From an uncultured Clostridium sp. (lineage in GTDB: Bacteria; Bacillota; Clostridia; Lachnospirales; Lachnospiraceae): 21,523 nt of DNA. Shown piece after piece: positions 13,740 to 21,386 of the stretch. The translations under genes were made by a program, and so were the position numbers. Position 1 is the stretch's first letter. Each line of letters starts with the position of its first letter. Below the pieces are notes generated by a model that saw only the letters and a list, made by a program, of their open reading frames with translations, searched no databases and had not been told where the DNA came from. The stretch lies in assembly GCA_900555045.1 (NCBI GenBank), contig USJW01000083.1, positions 1-21,523 of the forward strand. Direction: 5' to 3'.

Positions 13740-15376
13740 GAACACTGGTTACCGGAAAACAGATGAAGGCGGTGGACGCGTACACCATAGAGACCATCGG
13801 CGTGCCGTCCATGGTTTTGATGGAGCGGGCGGCCCTGGCCGTGGCGCGGGAGACGGAGGCTGAGGCCGAAACCCTCGGCGGGGGCAAGGGCGCGGTCAGC
13901 GTCTGGTCGGTGTGCGGCACCGGGAACAACGGGGCCGACGGGATTGCGGCGGCGCGGATGCTGCACCTCTTGGGCTACAGCGTGTGCGTCGTGCTCATGG
14001 GCCATCCGGAGAAGGGGACGGAGGAGTTTTTGCAGCAGTTAAAAATTGCCCGGAATCTCGGGATGGAGGTCATCGCCTACAGCGAGTGGCGGGAGATGGC
14101 CGCAGACTGGGGGAAGGAGAAACGGCTGCTCATCGACGCGATGTTCGGCGTGGGCTTAAGCCGCCCGGTGGAGGGGAGCTACAGGGAGTGCGTGGACCTG
14201 GTGGAACGCCTGCGCGCGGAGGGAAAAATCGCGCGGGTGCTCGCGGTGGATGTGCCCTCGGGGATCCACTCGGACACCGGCTCCGTGATGGGCGCCGCCG
14301 TGAAGGCGGATGTGACCGTGACCTTCGGGTGGGAGAAGCGGGGGACGCTTTTGTACCCGGGGCGCAGCTTCGCCGGACGCGTGGTGGTGGAGAACATCGG
14401 TTTTCCGCCCCTTGAGACCGTGGCCGCTGTCTGCGGGCCAGAGGAGGCCGACGAGCCGAGGGAAGAGGCTGAGGCAGAGGTATTCGCCTGCACCTACGAC
14501 CGGGCGGACCTGGCGCGGATCCCGGAGCGGGCCGCCTACTCCAACAAGGGGACCTTCGGCAAGGTGCTGATCGTGGCGGGCTCCGAGAACATGTGCGGGG
14601 CCGCGTACTTAAGCGCCTTGGCCGCCTACCGGACGGGGGCGGGGCTTGTGAAGCTCCTGACCGTGGAGCAGAACCGGCTGATTCTGCAGTCCAAGCTGCC
14701 CGAGGCCATTCTGGCCACCTACACGGCGAGCCAGCTGATGGAGGGGCGCGAGGAGTTCCGGAAGATGATCGACGAACAGTGCCGGTGGGCGGACGTGGTG
14801 GTGCTGGGGCCGGGGCTTGGCTCCGAGTCCTACGTGGAGTATTTGGTGGAGGACATTCTGACCATGGCCTGCTCGCCGGTGGTGGTGGACGCGGACGGAC
14901 TAAACGCCATCGCAGCCCACCCCTATCTGACCTCCTACTTTACAGAGAATATTATCATCACCCCTCACTTGGGGGAGATGGCAAGGCTGATGGGTGAGAG
15001 CGTCCGGGAAATCCAGGAGAACCTGGTGGAGACGGCGGTGGAGTACGCGTCCCGCTACGGCCTCACCTGCGTGTTAAAGGACGCCTCCACGGTGGTCGCC
15101 TCCAGGGAGGGCGGAATCTATATCAACTCCAGCGGCAACAGCGCCATGGCCAAGGCGGGCTCCGGGGATGTGCTGACCGGGATTATCAGCGGGCTTTTGG
15201 CGCTGGGGCTGGAGGAATCCCAGAGCGCAAGGCTGGGCGTCTATCTCCACGGCCTGGCGGGGGATGAGGCGCGCCGCAAAACCGGTAGCCACGGGCTTCT
15301 GGCCTCGGAGCTGGCGGACGCGGTGGGCGAGGTCATGCGCTTTGCGGGCAACAGGACAGAGGAGATGCAGAGATGA
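13736..15376 (+). CDS. nnr: Bifunctional NAD(P)H-hydrate epimerase / ADP-dependent NAD(P)H-hydrate dehydratase
   Basis: Nnr repairs damaged NADH and NADPH: the N-terminal domain interconverts R and S hydrates and the C-terminal domain dehydrates the S form with ADP. The 546-residue protein carries both domains. The YjeF_N epimerase domain (about 1-220) has CGTGNNGADG (60-69) and VDVPSGIHSDTG with Asp172. The ribokinase-like dehydratase domain (about 240-540) has GTFGKVLIVAGS, VVLGPGLG, VVVDADGLNAI, ITPHLGEMARL and AKAGSGDVLTG with Asp478. GGGAGG lies 7 bases before the ATG, which overlaps the acpS stop; the gene's own stop overlaps the alr start. Placement behind the NADH sensor Rex makes functional sense, as both deal with the NADH pool. 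Confidence 0.95.
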   Translation: MRTLVTGKQMKAVDAYTIETIGVPSMVLMERAALAVARETEAEAETLGGGKGAVSVWSVCGTGNNGADGIAAARMLHLLGYSVCVVLMGHPEKGTEEFLQQLKIARNLGMEVIAYSEWREMAADWGKEKRLLIDAMFGVGLSRPVEGSYRECVDLVERLRAEGKIARVLAVDVPSGIHSDTGSVMGAAVKADVTVTFGWEKRGTLLYPGRSFAGRVVVENIGFPPLETVAAVCGPEEADEPREEAEAEVFACTYDRADLARIPERAAYSNKGTFGKVLIVAGSENMCGAAYLSALAAYRTGAGLVKLLTVEQNRLILQSKLPEAILATYTASQLMEGREEFRKMIDEQCRWADVVVLGPGLGSESYVEYLVEDILTMACSPVVVDADGLNAIAAHPYLTSYFTENIIITPHLGEMARLMGESVREIQENLVETAVEYASRYGLTCVLKDASTVVASREGGIYINSSGNSAMAKAGSGDVLTGIISGLLALGLEESQSARLGVYLHGLAGDEARRKTGSHGLLASELADAVGEVMRFAGNRTEEMQR

Positions 15377-16566
15377 TACCATTTACATATAACCGAGTGT
15401 ACGCTACGGTGAACCTGGACGCAGTGGAGGCCAACATGGAGGCCATGAGAAAACAGATTCCGGCGGACACCGGGATGATCGGCGTGGTGAAGGCGGACGG
15501 CTACGGCCACGGCTCCGTGCCGGTGGCGAAGGCCTTAGACCCTTACGTGGAGGGCTACGCCGTGGCCACCCTGGAGGAGGGGATCATCCTGCGGCGCCAC
15601 GGGATCACAAAGCCGGTGCTGGTGCTGGGGGTAACACACCCGGACCTCTACGGGGAGCTGATCCGCTGGGAGATCCGCCCGACTATCTTTACACTTGCGC
15701 AGGCAGAGCGGCTGTCGCGGCTGGCAGCGGCGGCGGGGGCGCAGGCGAAAATCCATCTGGCGGTGGACACCGGGATGAGCCGGATCGGGATGACCCCGGA
15801 CGGGGAGTCCGCGGACATGGTGGCCGAGATCAGCTGCCTTCCCGGCATCGTGATCGAGGGCATGTTCACCCACTTCGCGCGGGCGGATGAGCGGGATAAG
15901 ACGTCGGCTAAGGGGCAGCTCCTGGCCTACATGCGCTTTGTGGACCTTTTGTCGGAGCGGGGGATCAAAATCCCCATGAAGCACTGCTCCAACAGCGCGG
16001 GGATTGTGGAGGGGCTGGAGTCCAACCGCCTGAATCTGGTGCGGGCCGGGATCTCCATCTACGGGCTCTACCCCTCGGACGAGGTGGACCGGGAGGCGGT
16101 GCATCTGACCCCTGCGCTGGAGCTTAAAAGCTCGATCACCTACATAAAGACTGTCCCCGCGGGCACGCCGGTCAGCTACGGCGGCACCTTTGTGACAGAG
16201 CGCCCCACGCGAATCGCCACCATCCCGGTGGGGTACGGGGACGGCTACCCCAGAGGCCTCTCCGGGACCGGCAGCGTGCTCATCCACGGCCGCAGGGCCC
16301 CGATCCTTGGCCGGGTCTGCATGGACCAGTTCATGGTGGATGTGACGGAGATCCCGGAGGCCGCGGAGGACGACCCGGTGACGCTCATCGGCAGAGACGG
16401 CGGGGAGCAGATCACGGTGGAGGAGCTGGCAGAGCGAAGCGGCGGCTTTCACTATGAACTCCTGTGCGGCATCGGAAAGCGCGTCCCCAGGGTCTACCGA
16501 AAGGGCGGGCGAGTCGTGGGCGCAAAGGATTATTTTGAGGACAGTTACCCAGAGATGACCTGGTAG
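15373..16566 (+). CDS. alr: Alanine racemase
   Basis: Alr interconverts L- and D-alanine, supplying D-alanine for peptidoglycan. The 397-residue, fold-type III PLP enzyme has VVKADGYGHG with PLP-binding Lys40, the second-domain catalytic tyrosine in VSYGG (Tyr269), PVGYGDGYPRGL and RVCMDQFMVDVT. Length is typical (about 370-400). The ATG overlaps the nnr stop by four bases and has AGGAG 7 bases upstream, so translation is coupled to nnr. With dapA/dapB elsewhere in the window, it gives a second cell-wall precursor gene. A mazF-like gene follows 131 bases later, an order seen also in Bacillus (alr before the endoA toxin operon). Confidence 0.96.
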   Translation: MIPFTYNRVYATVNLDAVEANMEAMRKQIPADTGMIGVVKADGYGHGSVPVAKALDPYVEGYAVATLEEGIILRRHGITKPVLVLGVTHPDLYGELIRWEIRPTIFTLAQAERLSRLAAAAGAQAKIHLAVDTGMSRIGMTPDGESADMVAEISCLPGIVIEGMFTHFARADERDKTSAKGQLLAYMRFVDLLSERGIKIPMKHCSNSAGIVEGLESNRLNLVRAGISIYGLYPSDEVDREAVHLTPALELKSSITYIKTVPAGTPVSYGGTFVTERPTRIATIPVGYGDGYPRGLSGTGSVLIHGRRAPILGRVCMDQFMVDVTEIPEAAEDDPVTLIGRDGGEQITVEELAERSGGFHYELLCGIGKRVPRVYRKGGRVVGAKDYFEDSYPEMTW

Positions 16567-16697
16567 CGGGGCGGGCCGTGTTCCACTTTCACGTTTGAAT
16601 CATATCTTATATAGTAGAAGGCCATTTTGAAGCATGAATAGAAGGCCGGATGATGTCAATACTAAGGTTAAATATAGATTGACGGAGAGTGAAGACT

Positions 16698-17045
16698 GTG
16701 ATAATCAAACGTGGAGATATTTACTATGCGGACTTGCGGCCGGTTGTGGGGTCCGAGCAGGGCGGTGTCCGTCCTGTACTCATCATACAGAACGACATTG
16801 GAAACAAGCACAGCCCCACGGTGATCTGCGCCGCCATCACCTCGAAGATGAACAAGGCAAAGCTGCCGACCCACGTGGAACTCAACACCAGGCGCTGCGC
16901 CATGGTGAAGGACTCGGTGATTCTGTTGGAGCAGCTGCGGACCATTGACAAGCAGCGGCTGAAGGAGAAGATTTGCCATATTGATGATGAATTGCAGCAG
17001 CGGGTGAACGCTGCCCTGTTGATCAGTCTGGCGCTGGATACATAA
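16698..17045 (+). CDS. mazF: MazF/EndoA-type mRNA endoribonuclease toxin
   Basis: A 115-residue protein of the MazF/PemK family, sequence-specific single-strand mRNA endonucleases normally held inactive by an antitoxin. It is close to Bacillus subtilis EndoA (NdoA): MIIKRGDIYYADL at the start, VGSEQGGVRPVLIIQNDIGN, KAKLPTHVEL, SVILLEQLRTIDKQRL, and the catalytic pair Arg25 and Thr48 at identical positions. I chose the GTG at 16698 because GGAG (16684-16687) is 10 bases upstream; an earlier GTG at 16689 is too close to it. No MazE/EndoAI-like antitoxin is encoded in the 131 bases after alr, the place it occupies in Bacillus. A terminator follows at 17080-17119. Confidence 0.93.
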   Translation: MIIKRGDIYYADLRPVVGSEQGGVRPVLIIQNDIGNKHSPTVICAAITSKMNKAKLPTHVELNTRRCAMVKDSVILLEQLRTIDKQRLKEKICHIDDELQQRVNAALLISLALDT

Positions 17046-17079
17046 GAGGCGGCCGGACGTCGAAAATATTCGAAAAATG

Positions 17080-17119
17080 TAACAGCAGACAGAAAATGAG
17101 CCGTCTGCTGTTATTTTTT
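17080..17119 (+). terminator. Terminator after mazF
   Basis: AACAGCAGAC (17081-17090) pairs perfectly with GTCTGCTGTT (17103-17112), extended by T17080-A17113, and six T residues follow (17114-17119). Confidence 0.93.
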
Positions 17120-17157
17120 CGTTGATTTTTCGCCTTTTCTTTTGCGGAACATTGTCT

Positions 17158-17163
17158 TATAAT
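17158..17163 (+). promoter_or_regulatory. Possible -10 element before the PH-like gene
   Basis: A perfect TATAAT lies 33 bases before the start codon and 18 bases before the AGGAGG ribosome binding site. The -35 position holds only a T-rich stretch (TTTTCT, 17135-17140), so the promoter call is tentative. Confidence 0.45.
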
Positions 17164-17195
17164 AGGGGCTGATTATGTGACAGGAGGAAGAGACC

Positions 17196-17516
17196 ATGGC
17201 TGAAAACCTTACATTGCATGACGGGGAGATCGTGGAGAACAAGGTTAAGGGCGAGTACTGGGAGCGGAGCTTCTGCCTCTATAACCAGAAAGAGGGAAAA
17301 TACTGGTTCACCAACGAGCGCATCCTGTTTCGCGCGGGGGCGGCGGCGCTGGATCTGCCCTACTCGGAGATCGACGAGGTGAAGACCTGCAAGGTGGGAC
17401 CGTTTTTACAGTCCATGCCCACGGGCGTCAAGGTGACTATGCGAAACGGAAAGAGCTACAAGCTGTCCGTCCTGGGGCGCAAAAAAATTGCGGAGTACAT
17501 CCAGTCCAAGCTGTGA
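17196..17516 (+). CDS. PH/GRAM-like domain protein, unknown function
   Basis: A 106-residue soluble protein with alternating strands ending in a helix, like bacterial PH or GRAM-type domains: a WERSFCLYNQKEGKYWFTNERILFRAG segment, then LPYSEIDEVKTCKVG and GVKVTMRNGKSYKLSVLGRKKIAEYIQ. The pattern (ligand fold, then YSEI, then K-basic strand and C-terminal helix) is typical, but the partner is unknown. ATG 17196 has AGGAGG (17182-17187) 8 bases upstream. It sits alone between a terminator and the next promoter, so it is probably transcribed on its own. There is no signal peptide or membrane helix. Confidence 0.8.
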   Translation: MAENLTLHDGEIVENKVKGEYWERSFCLYNQKEGKYWFTNERILFRAGAAALDLPYSEIDEVKTCKVGPFLQSMPTGVKVTMRNGKSYKLSVLGRKKIAEYIQSKL

Positions 17517-17538
17517 AAACTGCGCAAAAGCCCGGCCA

Positions 17539-17567
17539 TTGACGAAAAGTGGTAATAATGGTATGAT
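17539..17567 (+). promoter_or_regulatory. Promoter of the CNNM/CBS-MATE unit
   Basis: -35 TTGACG (17539-17544), 17-bp spacer and -10 TATGAT (17562-17567). Its expected start (about 17574) falls inside the 5' arm of the terminator that ends the preceding gene. Confidence 0.75.
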
Positions 17568-17610
17568 AAACAGAGTTATGCCGTATCCTGCAAGGCAGAG
17601 CTCTGTTTTT
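17568..17610 (+). terminator. Terminator after the PH-like gene, overlapping the next promoter's start site
   Basis: AAACAGAGTTATGCC (17568-17582) pairs with GGCAGAGCTCTGTTT (17594-17608), with one wobble and one A-G mismatch; five T residues run from 17606 to 17610. RNA read from upstream contains both arms, while RNA starting at about 17574 lacks part of the 5' arm. Confidence 0.75.
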
Positions 17611-17623
17611 GCATGTTTAAGAG

Positions 17624-19117
17624 ATGAAGGGAGTGTTTTTAACATTTATGGACGATGGCTATTCGCCTGTCAGTATCCTGTTATTGATCGGCTTTATCTT
17701 TCTGGAGGCAGTTTTTTACGGATTCGGTTCCGCCATCCAGAACGTGAACGAGGGAAAGCTTGAGGAGGAGATGGAGGGCGGCAGCGAGAAGGCTGCCAGA
17801 CTGCTCCGGATCGTAAACCGGCCCACCCGCTTTGTGAACACCATTCAAATCACCACCCACCTGGTGGGCATCATCACCGGCATCTTTATCCTTCCGGTCC
17901 TGGTGCAGTCCACCTCCAGACACTTCAGATCCCTCGCGGGGCTTGCGTCCGGGCACGCGCCCTACGGGACAGGCACCGCCTGGTACGCGGATCCCCTGTG
18001 GTGGAAATGGGCGGGGCTGACGGCGCTTTTGACCGTGGCTTTGATCGTGCTTATTGTCTGCTTTGGCATCATTGTGCCCAAGCGGCTGGCCGCCAAGGAG
18101 CCGGAAAAGTGGGGGTACCGGATGCTGCCGGTGGTCTTAACTGTGGCGGCGGTTCTTTTGCCGCTCACCAAGCTGATCAGCGGTGTGGCCTGGCTGGTGC
18201 TCAAGATTTTCGGTGTGGAGATGACGGCCGGGGACGAGAACGTGACAGAGGAAGACATTATGTCCATGGTCAATGAGGGACACGAGCAGGGCGTCCTGGA
18301 GGCCGGGGAGACGGAAATGATTACCAATATCTTCCAACTCGGTGACAAGGAAGCCTGGGATATTATGACTCACCGCACCAACATGGTGGTGCTGGCCGCA
18401 GACATGACGCTGCGGGAGGCGGTGGACTTCATCTTAAATGAGGGGACAAACACGCGCTACCCCGTGTACGGGGAGGACATCGACGACATCGTCGGAATCC
18501 TGCACCTGCGGGACGCGATGGCTTATTTTGAGCAGCCGGAGCACAAGGAACAGAAACTTAAGGATATCCCCGGCCTTCTGAGGGAGGCCAGCTTTATCCC
18601 GGAGACACGCAGCATCGACACCCTGTTCAAGGAGATGCAGTCCAACAAGATACATATGGAGATCGTGGTGGACGAGTACGGACAGACGGCAGGGCTTTTG
18701 ACGATGGAGGACATTCTCGAGGAGATTGTCGGCAATATTATGGACGAGTACGACGAGGAGGAGGACTTTATCACAGAGCAGGAGGATCACAGCTATATCA
18801 TGAGCGGCCTGACGCCGCTTGAGGATGTGACCGACGCGCTGGATATCCGCTTCTCTGAGGAGGACAGCGACACCTACGACACGCTGAACGGCTTTCTGAT
18901 CTCGCAGCTGGACCGGATCCCGCAGGAGGACGAGCGTCCCCTGGTGGAGTACGGCGGATACCGCTTCCAGGTGTTAAAGGTGGGGAACAAGATGATCGAG
19001 ACCGTCCATGTGAGCAAAATCTGCGGCCCGGAATCCGGCGACGGGGGAGAGGGAAAGGAAACGAAGAATTTCAATGACGCAGATCGTACAGAACACAAGG
19101 GAGATGTTCCAGGATAA
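17624..19117 (+). CDS. CNNM/DUF21-CBS-CorC_HlyC membrane protein (hemolysin-family transporter)
   Basis: A 497-residue inner-membrane protein of the HlyC/CorC (hemolysin-like) family, linked in other bacteria to Mg2+ or Co2+ movement. Domains in order: an N-terminal CNNM/DUF21 membrane part (residues about 14-200, four hydrophobic helices, with an inserted soluble stretch near 100-125), a CBS-domain pair (about 215-345, MTHRTNMVVLAADMTLREAV and VGILHLRDA, VVDEYGQTAGLLTMEDILEEIVG) and a C-terminal CorC_HlyC domain (about 395-475, TYDTLNGFLISQLDRIP). The first start lacks a good ribosome site; an in-frame ATG at 17648 (MDDGYSP) has GGGAG 14 bases upstream and could be the true start. The usual small-residue motif of the first helix is altered here (FYGFGSAIQNVNEGK). 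It overlaps the following MATE gene by 44 bases. Confidence 0.88.
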   Translation: MKGVFLTFMDDGYSPVSILLLIGFIFLEAVFYGFGSAIQNVNEGKLEEEMEGGSEKAARLLRIVNRPTRFVNTIQITTHLVGIITGIFILPVLVQSTSRHFRSLAGLASGHAPYGTGTAWYADPLWWKWAGLTALLTVALIVLIVCFGIIVPKRLAAKEPEKWGYRMLPVVLTVAAVLLPLTKLISGVAWLVLKIFGVEMTAGDENVTEEDIMSMVNEGHEQGVLEAGETEMITNIFQLGDKEAWDIMTHRTNMVVLAADMTLREAVDFILNEGTNTRYPVYGEDIDDIVGILHLRDAMAYFEQPEHKEQKLKDIPGLLREASFIPETRSIDTLFKEMQSNKIHMEIVVDEYGQTAGLLTMEDILEEIVGNIMDEYDEEEDFITEQEDHSYIMSGLTPLEDVTDALDIRFSEEDSDTYDTLNGFLISQLDRIPQEDERPLVEYGGYRFQVLKVGNKMIETVHVSKICGPESGDGGEGKETKNFNDADRTEHKGDVPG

Positions 19118-20456
19118 AATATTTCTGAAGAAGGCCGTGCAGATTGCCTGTCCGGTGGCGCTCCAGGGCATGCTGAACACGGTGGTCAACCTGGTTGACA
19201 CGCTGATGATCGGCACCCTGGGCGCTACGGCCATCGCGGCGGTGGGGCTGGCGAACAAGGTCTTTTTCGTGTTCTCGCTGCTGGTGTTCGGGATTGTCAG
19301 CGGCAGCGGGATTCTGGCGGCCCAGTTCTGGGGCAGCGGGGACGTGAAGCAGATTCGCAAGGTGCTGGGCCTGGCCGTGATGTTATCCATGGCGGGCGCG
19401 GCGTTTTTTGTGGTTCCGGGCCTCCTCTGCCCGGCCCTTGTGATGCGCATCTTCACCACCAGCGAGGCGAGCATCGCCCTGGGGGCCACTTACCTCAGGG
19501 TGGCGGCCCTGACCTACCCCTTCATCGCGCTGACCAACGTGTTCGTGGCTATGCTGCGGGCCGTCAACAAGGTGAAGGTGCCGGTGATCACCAGCTGCAT
19601 CGCCATCGTCATCAACATCATCCTCAACTACATCCTGATCTTCGGTGCCTTCGGCGCTCCGAGGCTGGGCGTGGTGGGCGCGGCCATCGCCACGCTGATC
19701 GCCCGGGTGATCGAGGTGTCCCTTGTCATCGGCTACGTGTACGCCACAAAGTCCCCGATCGCGGGGGGCATCCGGGACTTGTTCGGCTGGTCCGGGCACT
19801 TTATCCGTAGATTCCTGGACACGGCGGCCCCGGTGATCGCCAACGAGTTCATGTGGGGGCTGGGAACCACCATGTACTCCTTAGCCTACGGGCGGATGGG
19901 GGATGACGCAGTGGCGGCCATCACCATCGCCACCACCATCCAGGACATAGTGACCGTGCTGTTCCAGGGGCTTAGCGCCGCGACGGCCGTGATCCTTGGA
20001 AACGAGATGGGAGCAGGGAAGCTCAAGCGGGCGGAGCGCTACGCGGTCAATTTCTTTATCCTGCAGTTCATCGTGACCATCGCCGCGGCCCTTGTGGTGT
20101 TAGGCATCCGCGGCCCGCTCATAAACCTTTACAGCATCACGCCGGAGGTGGCGCGGGACGTGAACCTGTGTATTCTGGTGTTCGCCCTCTACATGCCGGC
20201 GAAGATGTTCAACTACGTCAACGTGGTGGGCGTGCTCAGGAGCGGCGGCGACACCAAGATGTGCCTGTTCCTTGACACCAGCGGCGTGTGGGCCATCGGC
20301 GTGCCCTTAGCGTTTCTGGGGGCGTTAGTCTGGAAGCTGCCCATCTACACCGTCTACGCGCTGGTGCTGCTGGAGGAGGTCTACAAGATGATTCTGGGGT
20401 ATATCCGCTACCGGCAGAAGAAGTGGCTGCGGAATATGACGCTGGATATCGGATAA
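19074..20456 (+). CDS. MATE-family exporter (second copy)
   Basis: A 460-residue polytopic membrane protein of the MATE family with about 12 hydrophobic helices in two halves. Early motifs are VALQGMLNTVVNLVDTLMIGTLGATAIAAVGLANK-type (residues about 28-65); the second half has FMWGLGTTMYSLAYGRMG and VLRSGGDTKM. It is not a close copy of the other MATE protein in this window. The ATG at 19074 lies inside the end of the CBS gene; an ATG at 19104 is an alternative but has its purine-rich site directly adjacent. The overlap suggests coupled translation with the CBS-domain protein. The substrate is unknown. Confidence 0.92.
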   Translation: MTQIVQNTREMFQDKIFLKKAVQIACPVALQGMLNTVVNLVDTLMIGTLGATAIAAVGLANKVFFVFSLLVFGIVSGSGILAAQFWGSGDVKQIRKVLGLAVMLSMAGAAFFVVPGLLCPALVMRIFTTSEASIALGATYLRVAALTYPFIALTNVFVAMLRAVNKVKVPVITSCIAIVINIILNYILIFGAFGAPRLGVVGAAIATLIARVIEVSLVIGYVYATKSPIAGGIRDLFGWSGHFIRRFLDTAAPVIANEFMWGLGTTMYSLAYGRMGDDAVAAITIATTIQDIVTVLFQGLSAATAVILGNEMGAGKLKRAERYAVNFFILQFIVTIAAALVVLGIRGPLINLYSITPEVARDVNLCILVFALYMPAKMFNYVNVVGVLRSGGDTKMCLFLDTSGVWAIGVPLAFLGALVWKLPIYTVYALVLLEEVYKMILGYIRYRQKKWLRNMTLDIG

Positions 20457-20470
20457 ACGGTAATTTCCAC

Positions 20471-20499
20471 TTGTCAGAGGGAAAAAATCGTGCTAATAT
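20471..20499 (+). promoter_or_regulatory. Promoter of the yebC-type gene
   Basis: -35 TTGTCA (20471-20476), 17-bp spacer and -10 TAATAT (20494-20499) preceded by TGC, an extended -10. The leader to the start codon is about 100 bases; no further motif was recognised in it. Confidence 0.8.
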
Positions 20500-20603
20500 G
20501 GAAAAGATGTTTACACGGCTATACAGCGAATTACAGACACCATGGACGTTTAGCCGGATTATGAGCGAAATCAGAAACCAATTTAAGAAAGGGTGTTATA
20601 CGA

Positions 20604-21332
20604 ATGTCAGGACATTCAAAATTTGCCAACATTAAGCATAAGAAAGAGAGAAACGACGCGGCGAAGGGAAAAATTTTCACCGTGATCGGGCGTGAGATCG
20701 CCGTTGCAGTGAAGGAGGGCGGAGCAGATCCGGCCAACAACAGCAAGCTGCGCGACGTGATCGCAAAGGCCAAGGCCAACAACATGCCCAACGACACCAT
20801 CGACCGCGGCATCAAGAAGGCGGCAGGCGACGCCAACGCCGTCAACTACGAGGTGCTTACATACGAGGGCTACGGCCCCAGCGGTGTGGCAATCATCGTG
20901 GACACGCTGACGGACAACAAGAACCGCACCGCGGCCAACGTGCGCAGCGCCTTCACCAAGGGCGGCGGAAACGTGGGTACTCCCGGCAGCGTTTCCTACA
21001 TGTTCGACAAGAAGGGCCAGATCATCATCGACAAGGAAGAGTGCGAGATGGATCCGGACGACTTAATGATGCTGGCGCTTGATGCCGGTGCTGAGGATTT
21101 CTCCGAGGAGGAGGACAGCTACGAGGTCTACACGGCACCGGAGGATTTCAGCAAGGTGCGCGAGGCTCTGGAGGCTGAGAAGATCCCGATGATGGAGGCC
21201 GACGTGACCATGATTCCCCAGACCTGGGTGGATCTCTCCGACGAGGAGGACATAAAGAAGCTGAACCGGATTTTAGACCTGCTGGACGACGATGACGACG
21301 TGCAGGCGGTGTACCACAACTGGAACGAGTAA
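20604..21332 (+). CDS. YebC/PmpR (TACO1-like) family protein
   Basis: A 242-residue cytoplasmic protein of the YebC/TACO1 family, annotated as a transcription regulator and, in more recent work, linked to translation of proline-rich stretches. It has the family start SGHSKFANIKHKKERNDAAKGKIF, the segment KAKANNMPNDTIDRGIKKA, the YEGYGPSGVAIIVDTLTDNKNRT block and NVGTPGSVSYMFDKKG, ending in an acidic tail (DLLDDDDDVQAVYHN). Length is typical (about 240). ATG 20604 follows AAAGGGTG (20588-20595) by 8 bases. It has its own promoter and terminator, so it is a single-gene unit. Confidence 0.95.
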   Translation: MSGHSKFANIKHKKERNDAAKGKIFTVIGREIAVAVKEGGADPANNSKLRDVIAKAKANNMPNDTIDRGIKKAAGDANAVNYEVLTYEGYGPSGVAIIVDTLTDNKNRTAANVRSAFTKGGGNVGTPGSVSYMFDKKGQIIIDKEECEMDPDDLMMLALDAGAEDFSEEEDSYEVYTAPEDFSKVREALEAEKIPMMEADVTMIPQTWVDLSDEEDIKKLNRILDLLDDDDDVQAVYHNWNE

Positions 21333-21342
21333 TTGCGATTTG

Positions 21343-21386
21343 GCGCTTTCCCGCGCGATGAAACGGCGCGGGAAGGCGCTTTTTTT
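21343..21386 (+). terminator. Terminator after the yebC-type gene
   Basis: GCGCTTTCCCGCGC (21343-21356) pairs with GCGCGGGAAGGCGC (21366-21379), with one wobble and a 9-base loop, followed by seven T residues (21380-21386). The remaining 137 bases hold GC-rich repeats, a small GGGC-GAAA-GCCC hairpin and an AT-rich tail, with no supported gene. Confidence 0.93.

Noticed and set aside
15535..16452. A 305-codon open frame on the minus strand opposite alr (similar long ones lie opposite purB and the first MATE gene)
   Set aside because: These arise from high GC and the codon bias of the plus-strand genes. Their translations are His/Arg/Ala-rich without domains, and the plus-strand genes are certain.
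16634..16948. A plus-strand open frame starting MNRRPDDVNTK as a possible MazF antitoxin
   Set aside because: It lacks a ribosome site, overlaps most of mazF in another frame, and turns into an Arg/Gly/His-rich shadow sequence with no antitoxin features.
20498..20635. A short open frame MEKMFTRLYSELQ before the yebC-type gene
   Set aside because: Its ATG lies in the -10 element of the promoter, so the mRNA would not contain it, and it overlaps the yebC start in another frame.
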